DNA from: Chloroflexota bacterium
GTDB lineage: Bacteria > Chloroflexota > Dehalococcoidia > Lucifugimonadales > JACQTT01
DNA: 33,965 bases
Assembly: GCA_016210665.1 (NCBI GenBank)
Contig: JACQTT010000002.1
Span: 1-33,965 of the forward strand
Reading direction: 5' to 3'
This document shows, piece after piece, positions 1 through 8,821 of this stretch. The notes below the pieces were generated by a model. It was not told the origin of the DNA and ran no database searches. It saw only the letters and a list, made by a program, of their open reading frames with translations. The translations under genes were made by a program, and so were the position numbers. How positions within the stretch are numbered: the stretch's first letter is position 1; every line of letters begins with the position of its first letter.

Positions 1-2
1 CC

Positions 3-122
3 GAACACGACGAGGGTAGGCCACGGTTCAACCGCCTTCGCCAGGAGAACTCCGACCACCCCGTCGAGCGCGTCGGCAAGGAGCTCCGAGCCATGATGCC
101 CTGGCTCAAGGAGACAATGTAG
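3..122 (+). CDS. ilvC: Ketol-acid reductoisomerase, C-terminal fragment (starts outside window)
   Basis: Frame 3 reads [39 protein letters not shown]; the GRPxFNxxRxxxxxHPVExVGxELRxMMPWL pattern is the IlvC C-terminus. Followed by BCAA genes leuA/leuC. Confidence 0.8.
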   Translation, partial: EHDEGRPRFNRLRQENSDHPVERVGKELRAMMPWLKETM

Positions 123-135
123 GGGGGAAGCATAT

Positions 136-210
136 CACACCCTGAAGGGTGTGGCATGAGGCAGGATTCCCTAGGGCTTGTGATGCCCCAGCCTTCAGGC
201 TGGGGCATCA
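136..210. repeat. Left hairpin module (two hairpins)
   Basis: 136-153 CACACCC-TGAA-GGGTGTG; 181-210 TGATGCCCCAGCC-TTCA-GGCTGGGGCATCA (13-bp perfect stem); GGATTCCCTAG between them. Confidence 0.85.
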
Positions 211-359
211 GAGGCACCAGGAGTTACGATAACGCTGATTGATGGGGAAACGCTAGTCAATGAGATGGTAGAAGTAGGATTGGCCGTCAAGACAACTCCG
301 GTAGTTCAGCAAGAGTTAGATGAGGAATTTTTTCAGAGCCTAGGAAGCTGAATCCTTAA

Positions 360-426
360 ATACCACACAATAAATTGTGTGGTATCAGGGGAAAGACAGA
401 CGATGCCGCACTTTTCAAAGTGCGGT
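360..426. repeat. Two hairpins just upstream of the transposase ORF
   Basis: 360-385 ATACCACACAAT-AA-ATTGTGTGGTAT; 405-426 GCCGCACTT-TTCA-AAGTGCGGT. Confidence 0.85.
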
Positions 427-439
427 ACAAGAAATAAGA

Positions 440-823
440 ATGGCCTATTACCACGTATGGTTTGCGACAAAGAAACGGAAGTAGCTATTACAAGGAGATG
501 TGGAGGCTTATATCAAGCAGACTATAGGAGAAATTGGTAATGACAAAGGCATACGCCTGCTGGACTATGAGGCAGTCATTGACCATGTACACTTGCTAAT
601 AGAGATTGGGGCTGATGAAAACTTGAGTGCTGTTGTGAAACTCTTAAAGGGAACGTCTTCCAGAAGAGTTTTTCAGAAGTTTGCGGAGCTTAAGCTAGAC
701 GCAAGAACCAGCAATTTCTGGCAAAGGCGCTATGGTTCAAAAATTGTGGAGCCTAACTCTTTGTCAACGGTTTCAAAATACATCCGGACTCAGAAGGAGA
801 GGCTAGAGAAGTACGAAAGGTAG
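440..823 (+). pseudogene. IS200/IS605-like (REP-associated) tyrosine transposase, interrupted by an in-frame TAG
   Basis: ATG at 440 reads MAYYHVWFATKKRK-TAG(482-484)-LLQGDVEAYIKQTIGE...; the same frame continues to 823. HUH motif HVHLLI; candidate catalytic Tyr in SKYIRTQKE. Confidence 0.8.
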
Positions 824-836
824 GAAGGGGCGAGTA

Positions 837-940
837 CTACACCCTTCAGGGTGTAGCATCGGGTAGGATTCCCTAGATCCCCCATGCCTCGGCCTTTAGG
901 CTGAGGTAGTACACAGATGCCCCAGCCTTCAGGCTGGGGT
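837..940. repeat. Right hairpin module (three hairpins)
   Basis: 837-856 CTACACCC-TTCA-GGGTGTAG; 886-907 GCCTCGGCC-TTTA-GGCTGAGGT; 919-940 GCCCCAGCC-TTCA-GGCTGGGGT; same GGATTCCCTAG spacer as the left module. Confidence 0.85.
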
Positions 941-969
941 AGCGGAGTAGGAACCCAGGAGGAAAAGGA

Positions 970-1068
970 ATGTCAACTAAGGAGGTGCACAACGTGGTTC
1001 GCCCCAGCGGTGGGGCTCTGGCCGTGCCCCGCGCGGCGGACCGCGTTGCCCTTCAGACCCTTTCTTAA
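970..1068 (+). other. Possible short upstream ORF before leuA (32 aa)
   Basis: Strong SD-like AGGAGGAAAAGGA before ATG; reads [32 protein letters not shown] then TAA TAG. Confidence 0.3.
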
Positions 1069-1118
1069 TAGTTCTGCGCCTTAATTCAAATCAAGAGAAG
1101 GGGTTGGAAAGGAGAATC

Positions 1119-2663
1119 ATGCCAGAAGACAAGGTCATCATATTTGACACCACCCTGAGAGACGGCGAGCAGGCTGCCGGTGCCGCCATGACTCAGGAGG
1201 AGAAGTTGGAGATAGCCAAACAGCTAGAGCGCATGGGCGTTGATGTGATTGAGGCCGGATTTGCCGCCAGCTCCCCCGGCGACTTCCAGGCAGTGCAAAC
1301 CATAGCACGGCAGGTACGCAAGCCCATAATAGCCTCTCTGGCCCGGGCGCACCCCAACGATGTGGATCAGGCTTGGGAGGCCATCAAAGAGGCAGAGCAC
1401 CCCCGTATTCACGTCTTCCTCTCCAGCTCCGACATCCACATCATGCACCAGCTTCGCAAGAACCGCGAAGAGGTCATGGACATGGCCACATCTATGGTAG
1501 CCAGGGCAAAAGGGTATTGCCAGGATGTGGAGTTTTCCCCTATGGATGCCACCAGAAGCGAGCCCGAATACCTCTACATGCTCCTTCAGAGCGTCATAGA
1601 CGCCGGCGCTACCACCGTCAACATTCCCGATACCGTGGGCTACGCTGCACCTGAAGAGTTCACCAGGCTGCTCAAGGGTATTCAGGAGAACGTCCCTAAT
1701 ATCCGTAAGGCCGTTATGAGCGTCCACTGCCACAACGACCTCGGCCTCGCAGTAGCCAACAGCCTTGCTGCTGTGCGCGTGGGTGCTCGTCAGGTAGAGG
1801 GTTGCATCAACGGCCTGGGGGAGCGGGCGGGCAACGCCTCCCTGGAAGAGATCATCATGGGCCTGGAAACCCGCAAGGACTTCTACGGGGTCAACACCAA
1901 CATAGACACCACACAGATTTACCGCACCAGCCGCCTGGTCAGCGATATCACCGGCTTCCCGGTGCAGCCCAACAAGTCCATCGTGGGTGTCAATGCCTTC
2001 CGCCATGCCTCTGGAATCCATCAGGACGGCATAATCAAGGAGCGGACCACCTTCGAGATTATGGACGCCCGCTCCGTGGGTTGGCCGAGTAACGCCCTGG
2101 TACTGGGGAAGCTTAGCGGCCGAGCCGGGCTTAAGGCTCGCCTGGAAGAGATCGGCTACTACCTCAGCCCAGAGGAGCTAAACCAGGCCTTTGTGGCCTT
2201 CAAGCAGCTTGCCGACAAGAAACGGGAGGTCAGCAACAGGGACCTGGAGGCCCTCATGGAGGACCAGCGCAGGACATCCTCCGAGACCATCGTCTATAAG
2301 CTGGAGCACGTCCAGGTATCCTGCGGAGACCACGAGATCCCTACCGCCACGGTGAGCCTGAAGGGCCCCGACGGCAGCGTCGCAACCGACGCCGCCACTG
2401 GAACCGGCCCGGTGGACGCCATTTACAAGGCCATTAACCGCATCGTCCAGGTGCCCAACGTACTCAGCGAGTTCACCATCAAGTCCATCACCGAAGGGAT
2501 AGACGCCATCGGGGAGGTTAGTATAAGAGTACAGAAGGATGGGAAGACCTACGTAGGCCGAGGCTCCTCTACAGACATCATCGTAGCCAGCGCCAAGGCC
2601 TACATGAACGCCCTCAACCGCCTACTGGCTATGGGAGAGGCGAAGAAAAGCTCTGGGACGTAG
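1119..2663 (+). CDS. leuA: 2-isopropylmalate synthase
   Basis: [46 protein letters not shown] motifs; SD AAAGGAGA before ATG 1119 (track ORF begins at TTG 1104). Confidence 0.95.
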   Translation: MPEDKVIIFDTTLRDGEQAAGAAMTQEEKLEIAKQLERMGVDVIEAGFAASSPGDFQAVQTIARQVRKPIIASLARAHPNDVDQAWEAIKEAEHPRIHVFLSSSDIHIMHQLRKNREEVMDMATSMVARAKGYCQDVEFSPMDATRSEPEYLYMLLQSVIDAGATTVNIPDTVGYAAPEEFTRLLKGIQENVPNIRKAVMSVHCHNDLGLAVANSLAAVRVGARQVEGCINGLGERAGNASLEEIIMGLETRKDFYGVNTNIDTTQIYRTSRLVSDITGFPVQPNKSIVGVNAFRHASGIHQDGIIKERTTFEIMDARSVGWPSNALVLGKLSGRAGLKARLEEIGYYLSPEELNQAFVAFKQLADKKREVSNRDLEALMEDQRRTSSETIVYKLEHVQVSCGDHEIPTATVSLKGPDGSVATDAATGTGPVDAIYKAINRIVQVPNVLSEFTIKSITEGIDAIGEVSIRVQKDGKTYVGRGSSTDIIVASAKAYMNALNRLLAMGEAKKSSGT

Positions 2664-2765
2664 CCGCTCAGTCTTTCACAGTCTATAAAGTCGCTCATGG
2701 TTCGACATTCTCACCACGAGCGAACGCCCATATTGGGACGACTCCAAGAAGCTATTCGGAAGTTC

Positions 2766-2805
2766 ACTCCCGGGGGAGTGCCCCGATAGAATCGGGGCCG
2801 GGAGT
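2766..2805. repeat. Nested intergenic hairpin between leuA and leuC
   Basis: Outer ACTCCCGG/CCGGGAGT and inner GCCCCGAT-AGA-ATCGGGGC. Confidence 0.7.
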
Positions 2806-2835
2806 CTGAGGGTGTCCCTCAGCTTTAACTCTCTT

Positions 2836-2864
2836 CCCCCTCTCCCGCTGTGCGAGAGAGGGGG
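2836..2864. repeat. Intergenic hairpin CCCCCTCTC...GAGAGGGGG
   Basis: 9-bp complementary arms with an 11-nt loop. Confidence 0.6.
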
Positions 2865-2926
2865 ACACCGGGGGGTGAGGGTTTTGATACAGACTCTTAG
2901 TATTAGCTCGTGAGAGGGTAAACTAT

Positions 2927-4333
2927 ATGCCGAAGACTCTGTTTGAAAAGATATGGGAGAAACACGTAGTCCACGAGGAGGCTGGAAAGCCTACCCTCCT
3001 CTACATTGACCTTCACCTGGTACATGAAGTCACCTCGCCCCAGGCATTTGAAGGGCTTCGCCTGGCGGGTCGCAAGGTGCGACGCCCCGAGATGACCATC
3101 GCCACCGCCGACCATAACGTCCCCACCTGGGACCGCTCTCTCCCCATTACCGACGAAATCTCCTTGAAGCAGCTCCAGGTTCTCTCCCAGAACTGCAAGG
3201 AGTTCGGCGTCACCCTCTACGACATCCACAGCCCCAGCCAGGGCATAGTCCACATCATCGGCCCGGAGCAGGGCTACACTCAGCCGGGCAAGACCATCGT
3301 CTGCGGAGACAGCCACACCTCAACCCACGGCGCATTAGGCGCCCTCGCCTTCGGCATCGGCACCTCCGAGGTAGAGCACGTCCTCGCCAGCCAGTGTCTC
3401 CTCCAGAGAAAACCCAAGACCATGGAGATTCGTGTCAACGGCTCCCTACCCCAAGGGGTAACAGCCAAGGATATCATCCTGGGCATCATCGGCCGCATAG
3501 GTGTGGAAGGGGCTGTCGGCCATGTCATCGAGTACACCGGCGAGGCCATCCGCTCCCTCTCCATGGAGGGCCGCATGACCGTGTGCAACATGTCCATCGA
3601 GGCGGGCGCCCGGGCAGGGATGATTGCCCCCGACGATACCACCTTCAAATATCTACGAGGGCGCCCCCAAGCCCCTAATGGGAAAGAGTTTGACAAAGCT
3701 GTTGAGAGGTGGCGAACGCTACCAACGGATCCCGGAGCCGTCTTCGATAAGCTGGTGGAGATAGATGCGGCAAGCCTTGTACCTCATGTCACCTGGGGCA
3801 CAAACCCCGGCATGGTGGTTCCCGTCACAGGGCGCGTCCCCGACCCCGTCTCCTTTTCTTCAGCTGCGGACCGACAGGCCACCCAGCGGGCCCTGGACTA
3901 CATGGGCCTGGAGCCGGGCATACCCATCCAGAGCATCGCCCTCGACCGCGTGTTCATCGGCTCCTGCACCAACTCCCGCCTGGAAGACCTGAGGGCGGCT
4001 GCAAGCGTGGCCAAGGGGCGCAAGGTGCACCCCAAAGTCCATGCAATGGTCGTCCCAGGCTCCTTCGCCGTCAAGAAGCAGGCCGAGGCCGAGGGTCTGG
4101 ACCGCATCTTCAAGGACGCGGGCTTCGATTGGCGTGAGGCGGGGTGCTCCATGTGCCTCGGCATGAACCCGGACATCCTCCAGCCGGGGGAGCGGTGCGC
4201 CTCCACCGCCAATCGCAACTTCGAGGGGCGCCATGGCAAGGGCGGGCGCGTCCACCTGGTCAGCCCCCCGATGGCCGCCGCCGCCGCCATCGCCGGCCAC
4301 TTCGTGGACATACGGGAGTGGAAGGCCATCTAG
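2927..4333 (+). CDS. leuC: 3-isopropylmalate dehydratase large subunit
   Basis: [54 protein letters not shown] (Fe-S ligands); 468 aa. Confidence 0.95.
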   Translation: MPKTLFEKIWEKHVVHEEAGKPTLLYIDLHLVHEVTSPQAFEGLRLAGRKVRRPEMTIATADHNVPTWDRSLPITDEISLKQLQVLSQNCKEFGVTLYDIHSPSQGIVHIIGPEQGYTQPGKTIVCGDSHTSTHGALGALAFGIGTSEVEHVLASQCLLQRKPKTMEIRVNGSLPQGVTAKDIILGIIGRIGVEGAVGHVIEYTGEAIRSLSMEGRMTVCNMSIEAGARAGMIAPDDTTFKYLRGRPQAPNGKEFDKAVERWRTLPTDPGAVFDKLVEIDAASLVPHVTWGTNPGMVVPVTGRVPDPVSFSSAADRQATQRALDYMGLEPGIPIQSIALDRVFIGSCTNSRLEDLRAAASVAKGRKVHPKVHAMVVPGSFAVKKQAEAEGLDRIFKDAGFDWREAGCSMCLGMNPDILQPGERCASTANRNFEGRHGKGGRVHLVSPPMAAAAAIAGHFVDIREWKAI

Positions 4334-4474
4334 TCCGCTTAAGATTGGTTGAGCGGGGCATATCCTAAGAACTCCTTGTACGAATTTCGAGGTGACGCGG
4401 GGATTGCTGAATGAAAGACACCCTAACGTATATAATGTCATTTGACCGCAGTTCTTGATCAGGAGGCTGTGTAC

Positions 4475-5215
4475 ATGACTGAGCAGACATCTCCTAAGCG
4501 ACGCCGAGGGCCAAAGACTTTCCCAACAGTGAAATTTGAAGACGTGTTGGTTCTGGCAAAAGGGATACAAGAGCATGGCGCAGGTGATCGGATGCGGCGG
4601 CTTACACTCTTTGACGAACTGGAGCGCTCGCCTGAGAGTAGCACTAGCCGCAATTTGGTCACTATATCCGCAAGGTACGGTCTAACATCTGGTGGTTACG
4701 CCGCCGAATACCTGGCGTTAACCGATGACGCTAAGATCGTGCTTGGGGACACCCATCCCGAAGAAGAAAGGCGACAAAAATCCTTTCAGATGGCAATTGG
4801 GAAGCAAGAGGTTTTGCAGAACCTCTATGACCGGCTGAAGAATAAGCGGTTACCTGCACCCGCCGTATTGAAAGATGAACTCGCCGAGTTAAGCGTCTCT
4901 GAAGCAGACCGCTCGCTGGCTGCTGAGGTGTTTGTTGCCAATGCGCGCTTCCTTGGACTTGTCCGAGAGGTGAGTGGGGCTGAAAGGCTTCTGCCTATTG
5001 AACAGGTCTTGGAGGAGTTGTCAGGGGCACCTAAGCAAATAGTGCCTGCGGAGCCAAAGCCTGAGACACCGCCTGTGACTCAAACGCCACCTGGAGTGAT
5101 GGTCACGGAGCCGTCCGTTCATATAGACATTCAAATCCACATCGACTCGAGCGCTTCAGCAGAGCAGATCGATCAGATATTTGCCAGCATGGCCCGCCAT
5201 TTGTACCGTCGATAA
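4475..5215 (+). CDS. Hypothetical protein, possible N-terminal winged-helix-like region
   Basis: AGGAGG SD 8 nt before ATG 4475; intact ORF MTEQTSPKRRRGPKTFPTVKFEDVLVLAKGI...; no confident family. Confidence 0.7.
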   Translation: MTEQTSPKRRRGPKTFPTVKFEDVLVLAKGIQEHGAGDRMRRLTLFDELERSPESSTSRNLVTISARYGLTSGGYAAEYLALTDDAKIVLGDTHPEEERRQKSFQMAIGKQEVLQNLYDRLKNKRLPAPAVLKDELAELSVSEADRSLAAEVFVANARFLGLVREVSGAERLLPIEQVLEELSGAPKQIVPAEPKPETPPVTQTPPGVMVTEPSVHIDIQIHIDSSASAEQIDQIFASMARHLYRR

Positions 5216-5228
5216 GGCCGATAACTGT

Positions 5229-5786
5229 ATGGTGGAGAGAAAGCGCAGCCATAGGGACTTGCTTGGCGTCGCGGGCCGACTCCAAAGAGAAGTCAACTCG
5301 GTAGGCATGGGGCCGCCACCCCCAGACGTGAGCGGGTTCCAGCGAACTTGGTTGGATCAGTTCGACGAAATCGTCACTTTTGAGCCTCTTCGTGCTGCCA
5401 GTCGAAGCCTATTCGCGAACGCTTATTATGCACGGGCTGTCGAGGAAGCATTCAAGTGCCTAAACAATGCTGTAAAGAAAAGATCTGGGCTTCCTAGGCT
5501 TGACGGGGACGCCCTGATGCGGCGTGCGTTCAGCGCCGATAATCCGGTTATGAAGCTCAATAGCTTAAGATCAACGTCTGACAAAGACGAGCAGCGAGGA
5601 TACATGGACTTGTACGCTGGTGGGATGACAGGTATCCGTAACCCTAGAGCGCATGAACACCGATTAGAAGACACGCCGGAATCTGCCCTTGAGATGCTAA
5701 CAATCGCAAATCATCTCATGCGGAAGCTGGAGTCCTCAAGGCGGAGTCGGATTCAAAAGAGTCGCGCCTCTACACGGAGAAGGTGA
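5229..5786 (+). CDS. TIGR02391 / Ymh family protein
   Basis: FANAYYARAVEEAFKCLNNAVKKRSGL...GYMDLYAGGMTGIRNPRAHEH is characteristic of the Ymh C-terminal domain; track ORF begins 5181, ATG at 5229. Confidence 0.75.
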   Translation: MVERKRSHRDLLGVAGRLQREVNSVGMGPPPPDVSGFQRTWLDQFDEIVTFEPLRAASRSLFANAYYARAVEEAFKCLNNAVKKRSGLPRLDGDALMRRAFSADNPVMKLNSLRSTSDKDEQRGYMDLYAGGMTGIRNPRAHEHRLEDTPESALEMLTIANHLMRKLESSRRSRIQKSRASTRRR

Positions 5787-5984
5787 AAGCAATCAGCGGC
5801 CGCGGTGCAGGTATTGCCCCGCTTAAGGCACCTTAACCCGTCCAATGCCTGCTACCGCGCCCCAAAATAGTACAGGCATTGAGCATCCTGAGATTCGATA
5901 AGCTCACCACGAGCGAGGGAAAGGCAGACCACCCTACTCTAGCCACGCTCTAACCAGGTTGGTCATGGATATTGGAGTTCCCAT

Positions 5985-6332
5985 CTAATGCTCCAGACCC
6001 AGGCTCCGATGCAATGCCAGGTCAATCTCTCGCATCTTGTCATCGCTCAGGGCCCCAGAGCGGTCTCCCAAGCGCCTCTGGTCAATGGTGTAGATCTGCT
6101 CACATAAGACCGTCCCATCTAGGGTCAGCCGGCTTTCCTGCGCGGTGAAAGGCACATGGAAAGGATACCCTCGGCGGCGCGGTTGCGAGGTGATGGCGGC
6201 GACTATAGTAGTGGGGCTGAAACGGTTACCGACCTCGTTCTGGACTATGAGAACCGGACGGCGGCCTTCCTGTTCGGAGCCAATGCCAGGAGGTAGTGCT
6301 AGCCAGTAGATCTCTCCTCGCCTAACCATCAC
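5985..6332 (-). CDS. mazF: MazF/PemK-type endoribonuclease toxin
   Basis: RRGEIYWLALPPGIGSEQEGRRPVLIVQN...TIVAAITS...LDGTVLCEQIYTIDQRRLG. Confidence 0.9.
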   Translation of the reverse strand: MMVRRGEIYWLALPPGIGSEQEGRRPVLIVQNEVGNRFSPTTIVAAITSQPRRRGYPFHVPFTAQESRLTLDGTVLCEQIYTIDQRRLGDRSGALSDDKMREIDLALHRSLGLEH

Positions 6333-6594
6333 TCCGCTCGTCCCATTGGATGCCCCGCCGAATCCCTTCGCCGACTAAGGGAAGGGTCTCTGCGGCGAAG
6401 CGACGATTCTCATCGGCCATCTCGCGGTAACCCTCCGCCATGAGGGCCTGGATTCGGGCCTCCTCCTCCCTCTGCAATAGCTCCGCGATCACACCACTCC
6501 TGGTGGTTGACCTTTCTCTTGCGAGCCGATCAGCAAGATTAAGGAGCTCTTTAGGCAGACTGACGGTGACCTTAGCAACTTTCTGCTCACGCAT
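6322..6594 (-). CDS. Ribbon-helix-helix type antitoxin
   Basis: KVTVSLPKELLNLADRLARERSTTRSGVIAELLQREEE (RHH); overlaps the toxin start by 11 bp. Confidence 0.85.
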   Translation of the reverse strand: MREQKVAKVTVSLPKELLNLADRLARERSTTRSGVIAELLQREEEARIQALMAEGYREMADENRRFAAETLPLVGEGIRRGIQWDERSDG

Positions 6595-6861
6595 ATCTTA
6601 CCTCCTCCACCCATGTTACCATACCAATAGTATGACTACAAGTATTACTAATGGCTGCTTTGATTGGACCTTCGCAAGAAGATTTAGTTGATCTGTTTCA
6701 CAGGTATTGCTTGGCTTGTCCTTGCCTAAGCGAGGCATGCGGTCAGGCAAGGAAGGGTGATCCGCAGATCACATCTTCAGGCGTCGAACCGCAAAGGGAT
6801 GCATTGGCGTATCACCAGGGCGCACCTCACTCTACCCCATCTTTGTGCTCAGTACAACCGA

Positions 6862-6891
6862 TTGTTAACAATAGCCGGCCCTGTGTATAAT
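6862..6891 (+). promoter_or_regulatory. Putative sigma70 promoter upstream of ORF 6943
   Basis: TTGTTA - 18 nt - TATAAT. Confidence 0.5.
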
Positions 6892-6942
6892 ACCCCCAGG
6901 CGTCCTTTGGGCGTACCTCCGCATTGAGCATAGAAGCAGGCC

Positions 6943-8400
6943 ATGACTTTATCAAGCGATTCACCTAACCCCTTCTTGGGACCCAGACTGTGGGCTGCCA
7001 GGGCCTTATGGATTGGAGTAGCTGCTCTGGCAATATGGCTATGGGGCCTCAGCTCCATAAGATTCCTCGGTGAACCCTTCCACCCTGCTGCCGAAGTGAG
7101 CGACCCTACCGTCTTCACCCTTGAAGACCTGGATATCCTTCGGGGCCTCGGCCTGCCCGAGGCGTTGGCAACGCTACCAGCCCTCTTTTTCACCGCTTTC
7201 GGCGCTGTCTATTTTGTCCTCGGTGGATGGATCTTCTGGCGACGATCAGGGGAATGGATGGCCATGCTTGTCTCCTTCGTCCTGGTCTTCCTGGGGTCCA
7301 TAGTATTAGGTTACACCTGGGAGACCCTTCATCGCGCTTATCCTGGGTGGCTCCCCGCCTTTAGCGCCCTGCTGTTTTTGGGCGTCATGTCCCTGGCCCT
7401 CCTTCTTTACCTCTTCCCCGACGGCCAGTTCGTCCCTCGCTGGACCCGTCTTCTGCCCGTGCCCCTTGGGGCCCTATTGCTTCTCTTCGTTCTCCCCACG
7501 CCTAAAGAGGTCGGGCAAACCGGCATTATCCTAGCCTTTCTGGGAATCAGCGTCACGGGCATTTATGCCCGTGTCTATCGCTACCGTCGTTTCTCCACCT
7601 CGGTACAACGGCAGCAGGACAAATGGGTAGGGCTTGGCCTGGCTACCATGGTAGCAGGAATGACCCTCTGGTCTATATCCTTCTTCCTGTTTCCTCCAGA
7701 CGAGCCGGGAGAGGGCCGAATCTACTTCTTGATGACACTCCTTCCCGTCGCAGCCATAATGACGGTGCTCCTTCCAGTCTGCATCGCCATTGCGATACTA
7801 CGCCATCGGCTATGGGAGATAGACACCCTGATAAACCGCACTGTTGTTTACGGTCCCCTGAGTGGCATACTGATGGGAGTCTATGTGGGATTCCTACGCC
7901 TTTTCCAGGCTCTCTTCGTCCGGTTCACCGGAGAGCAGTCCGACTTCTCCATTCTGTTCAGCACCATGGTATTAGCCGCTGTTTTTTGGCCCATGCGACT
8001 CCGCTTGCAGGCTCTGGCCGACAGGTACTTCAAAGATGTCCCTGACCCCGTCCGTGGTTTGACAGCCTTCGAAAACCAATTGCGCTCTATGACCCAACTT
8101 ATTGATACCGGTTATATCTCACGTAGGCTGCTGGACGAGGCGGTGGCGGCTTTCCATGCCGAGAGCGGGGCGGTGTTCTTGCGTCAAGGAGACGACTTGC
8201 GCCTTGCCCAGAGTGCGGGTGCGTGGGGAGGAAACGCCAAGATTAGCATACCGCTAGAGCACGGGGGCATCCAATTGGGACAGCTGTCTCTGGGTCCACG
8301 GCCTAAAGGGCGGGAATACGGCGCCCAAGACATCGAAACTCTTCGGAGAATGACTGAATCTGCTGCTCCTGCCTTTGACCTTTCCTTGCGCGCAAGGTGA
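6943..8400 (+). CDS. Multi-TM membrane protein with C-terminal GAF-like domain, no kinase domain
   Basis: Several hydrophobic segments followed by LLDEAVAAFHAESGAVFLRQGDDLRLAQSAG...ISIPLEHGGIQLGQLSLGPRPKGREYGAQDIETLRRM, a GAF-like pattern; ends without H-box or ATPase. Confidence 0.7.
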   Translation: MTLSSDSPNPFLGPRLWAARALWIGVAALAIWLWGLSSIRFLGEPFHPAAEVSDPTVFTLEDLDILRGLGLPEALATLPALFFTAFGAVYFVLGGWIFWRRSGEWMAMLVSFVLVFLGSIVLGYTWETLHRAYPGWLPAFSALLFLGVMSLALLLYLFPDGQFVPRWTRLLPVPLGALLLLFVLPTPKEVGQTGIILAFLGISVTGIYARVYRYRRFSTSVQRQQDKWVGLGLATMVAGMTLWSISFFLFPPDEPGEGRIYFLMTLLPVAAIMTVLLPVCIAIAILRHRLWEIDTLINRTVVYGPLSGILMGVYVGFLRLFQALFVRFTGEQSDFSILFSTMVLAAVFWPMRLRLQALADRYFKDVPDPVRGLTAFENQLRSMTQLIDTGYISRRLLDEAVAAFHAESGAVFLRQGDDLRLAQSAGAWGGNAKISIPLEHGGIQLGQLSLGPRPKGREYGAQDIETLRRMTESAAPAFDLSLRAR

Positions 8401-8434
8401 TTCTGGCCGGCAGCGCCGCACAGAGGAACGGTGT

Positions 8435-8821
8435 ATGAACCTAGTCGTTATGGTGATAGCTATAGGAGGAGCGGTTATCCTTGCTGTCGGCCTTGGCATC
8501 TACGCCATCGGCCGCCGGTTTCAAAAACGTGAGCCTTATGGCACCTTCCTCCGCTTGAAAAACCGTCAGAAGATAGCCTTCTTCAAGCGTCTGCTATCTG
8601 ACCGAAGGGTGCCCTGGCTCGTCAGAATCATACCAATTCTCGTGATTCTCTACCTGATCAACCCTATAGACCTGATTCCAGATTTCCTGCCCGTTCTGGG
8701 CTATCTCGATGACGTGGCTATCGTACTCCTCGCACTAGCCCTCGTCATCAGGTTTACCCCGAAGACCGTTCTGCTGGACCTTCTCGAGCAGCTCCAGACT
8801 ACAGGTGTGGAGTCATCTTGA
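8435..8821 (+). CDS. YkvA/DUF1232 family membrane protein
   Basis: VRIIPILVILYLINPIDLIPDFLPVLGYLDDVAIVLLAL is the DUF1232 signature. Confidence 0.85.
   Translation: MNLVVMVIAIGGAVILAVGLGIYAIGRRFQKREPYGTFLRLKNRQKIAFFKRLLSDRRVPWLVRIIPILVILYLINPIDLIPDFLPVLGYLDDVAIVLLALALVIRFTPKTVLLDLLEQLQTTGVESS

Larger units (their letters stand above)
125..945 (+). mobile_element. REP-associated / IS200-like tyrosine transposase element flanked by hairpin arrays
   Basis: Y1/HUH transposase ORF bracketed by two-hairpin modules that share the spacer GGATTCCCTAG and mostly TTCA loops (on one strand or the other); lies between ilvC and leuA. Confidence 0.65.

Noticed and set aside
482-484. TAG in the transposase as a recoded (pyrrolysine) codon
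   Set aside because: No supporting context; mobile-element decay is the simpler explanation.
125-945. CRISPR array
   Set aside because: The repeated units are hairpins of differing stem sequence with irregular spacing around a transposase, not regular direct repeats with unique spacers.
1224-2021. Long antisense ORF (265 aa) inside leuA
   Set aside because: Shadow ORF of a strongly coding GC-rich gene; no family motifs. The same applies to other antisense/alternate-frame ORFs in leuC (e.g. 3280-3696, 3860-4576), sucCD and clp.
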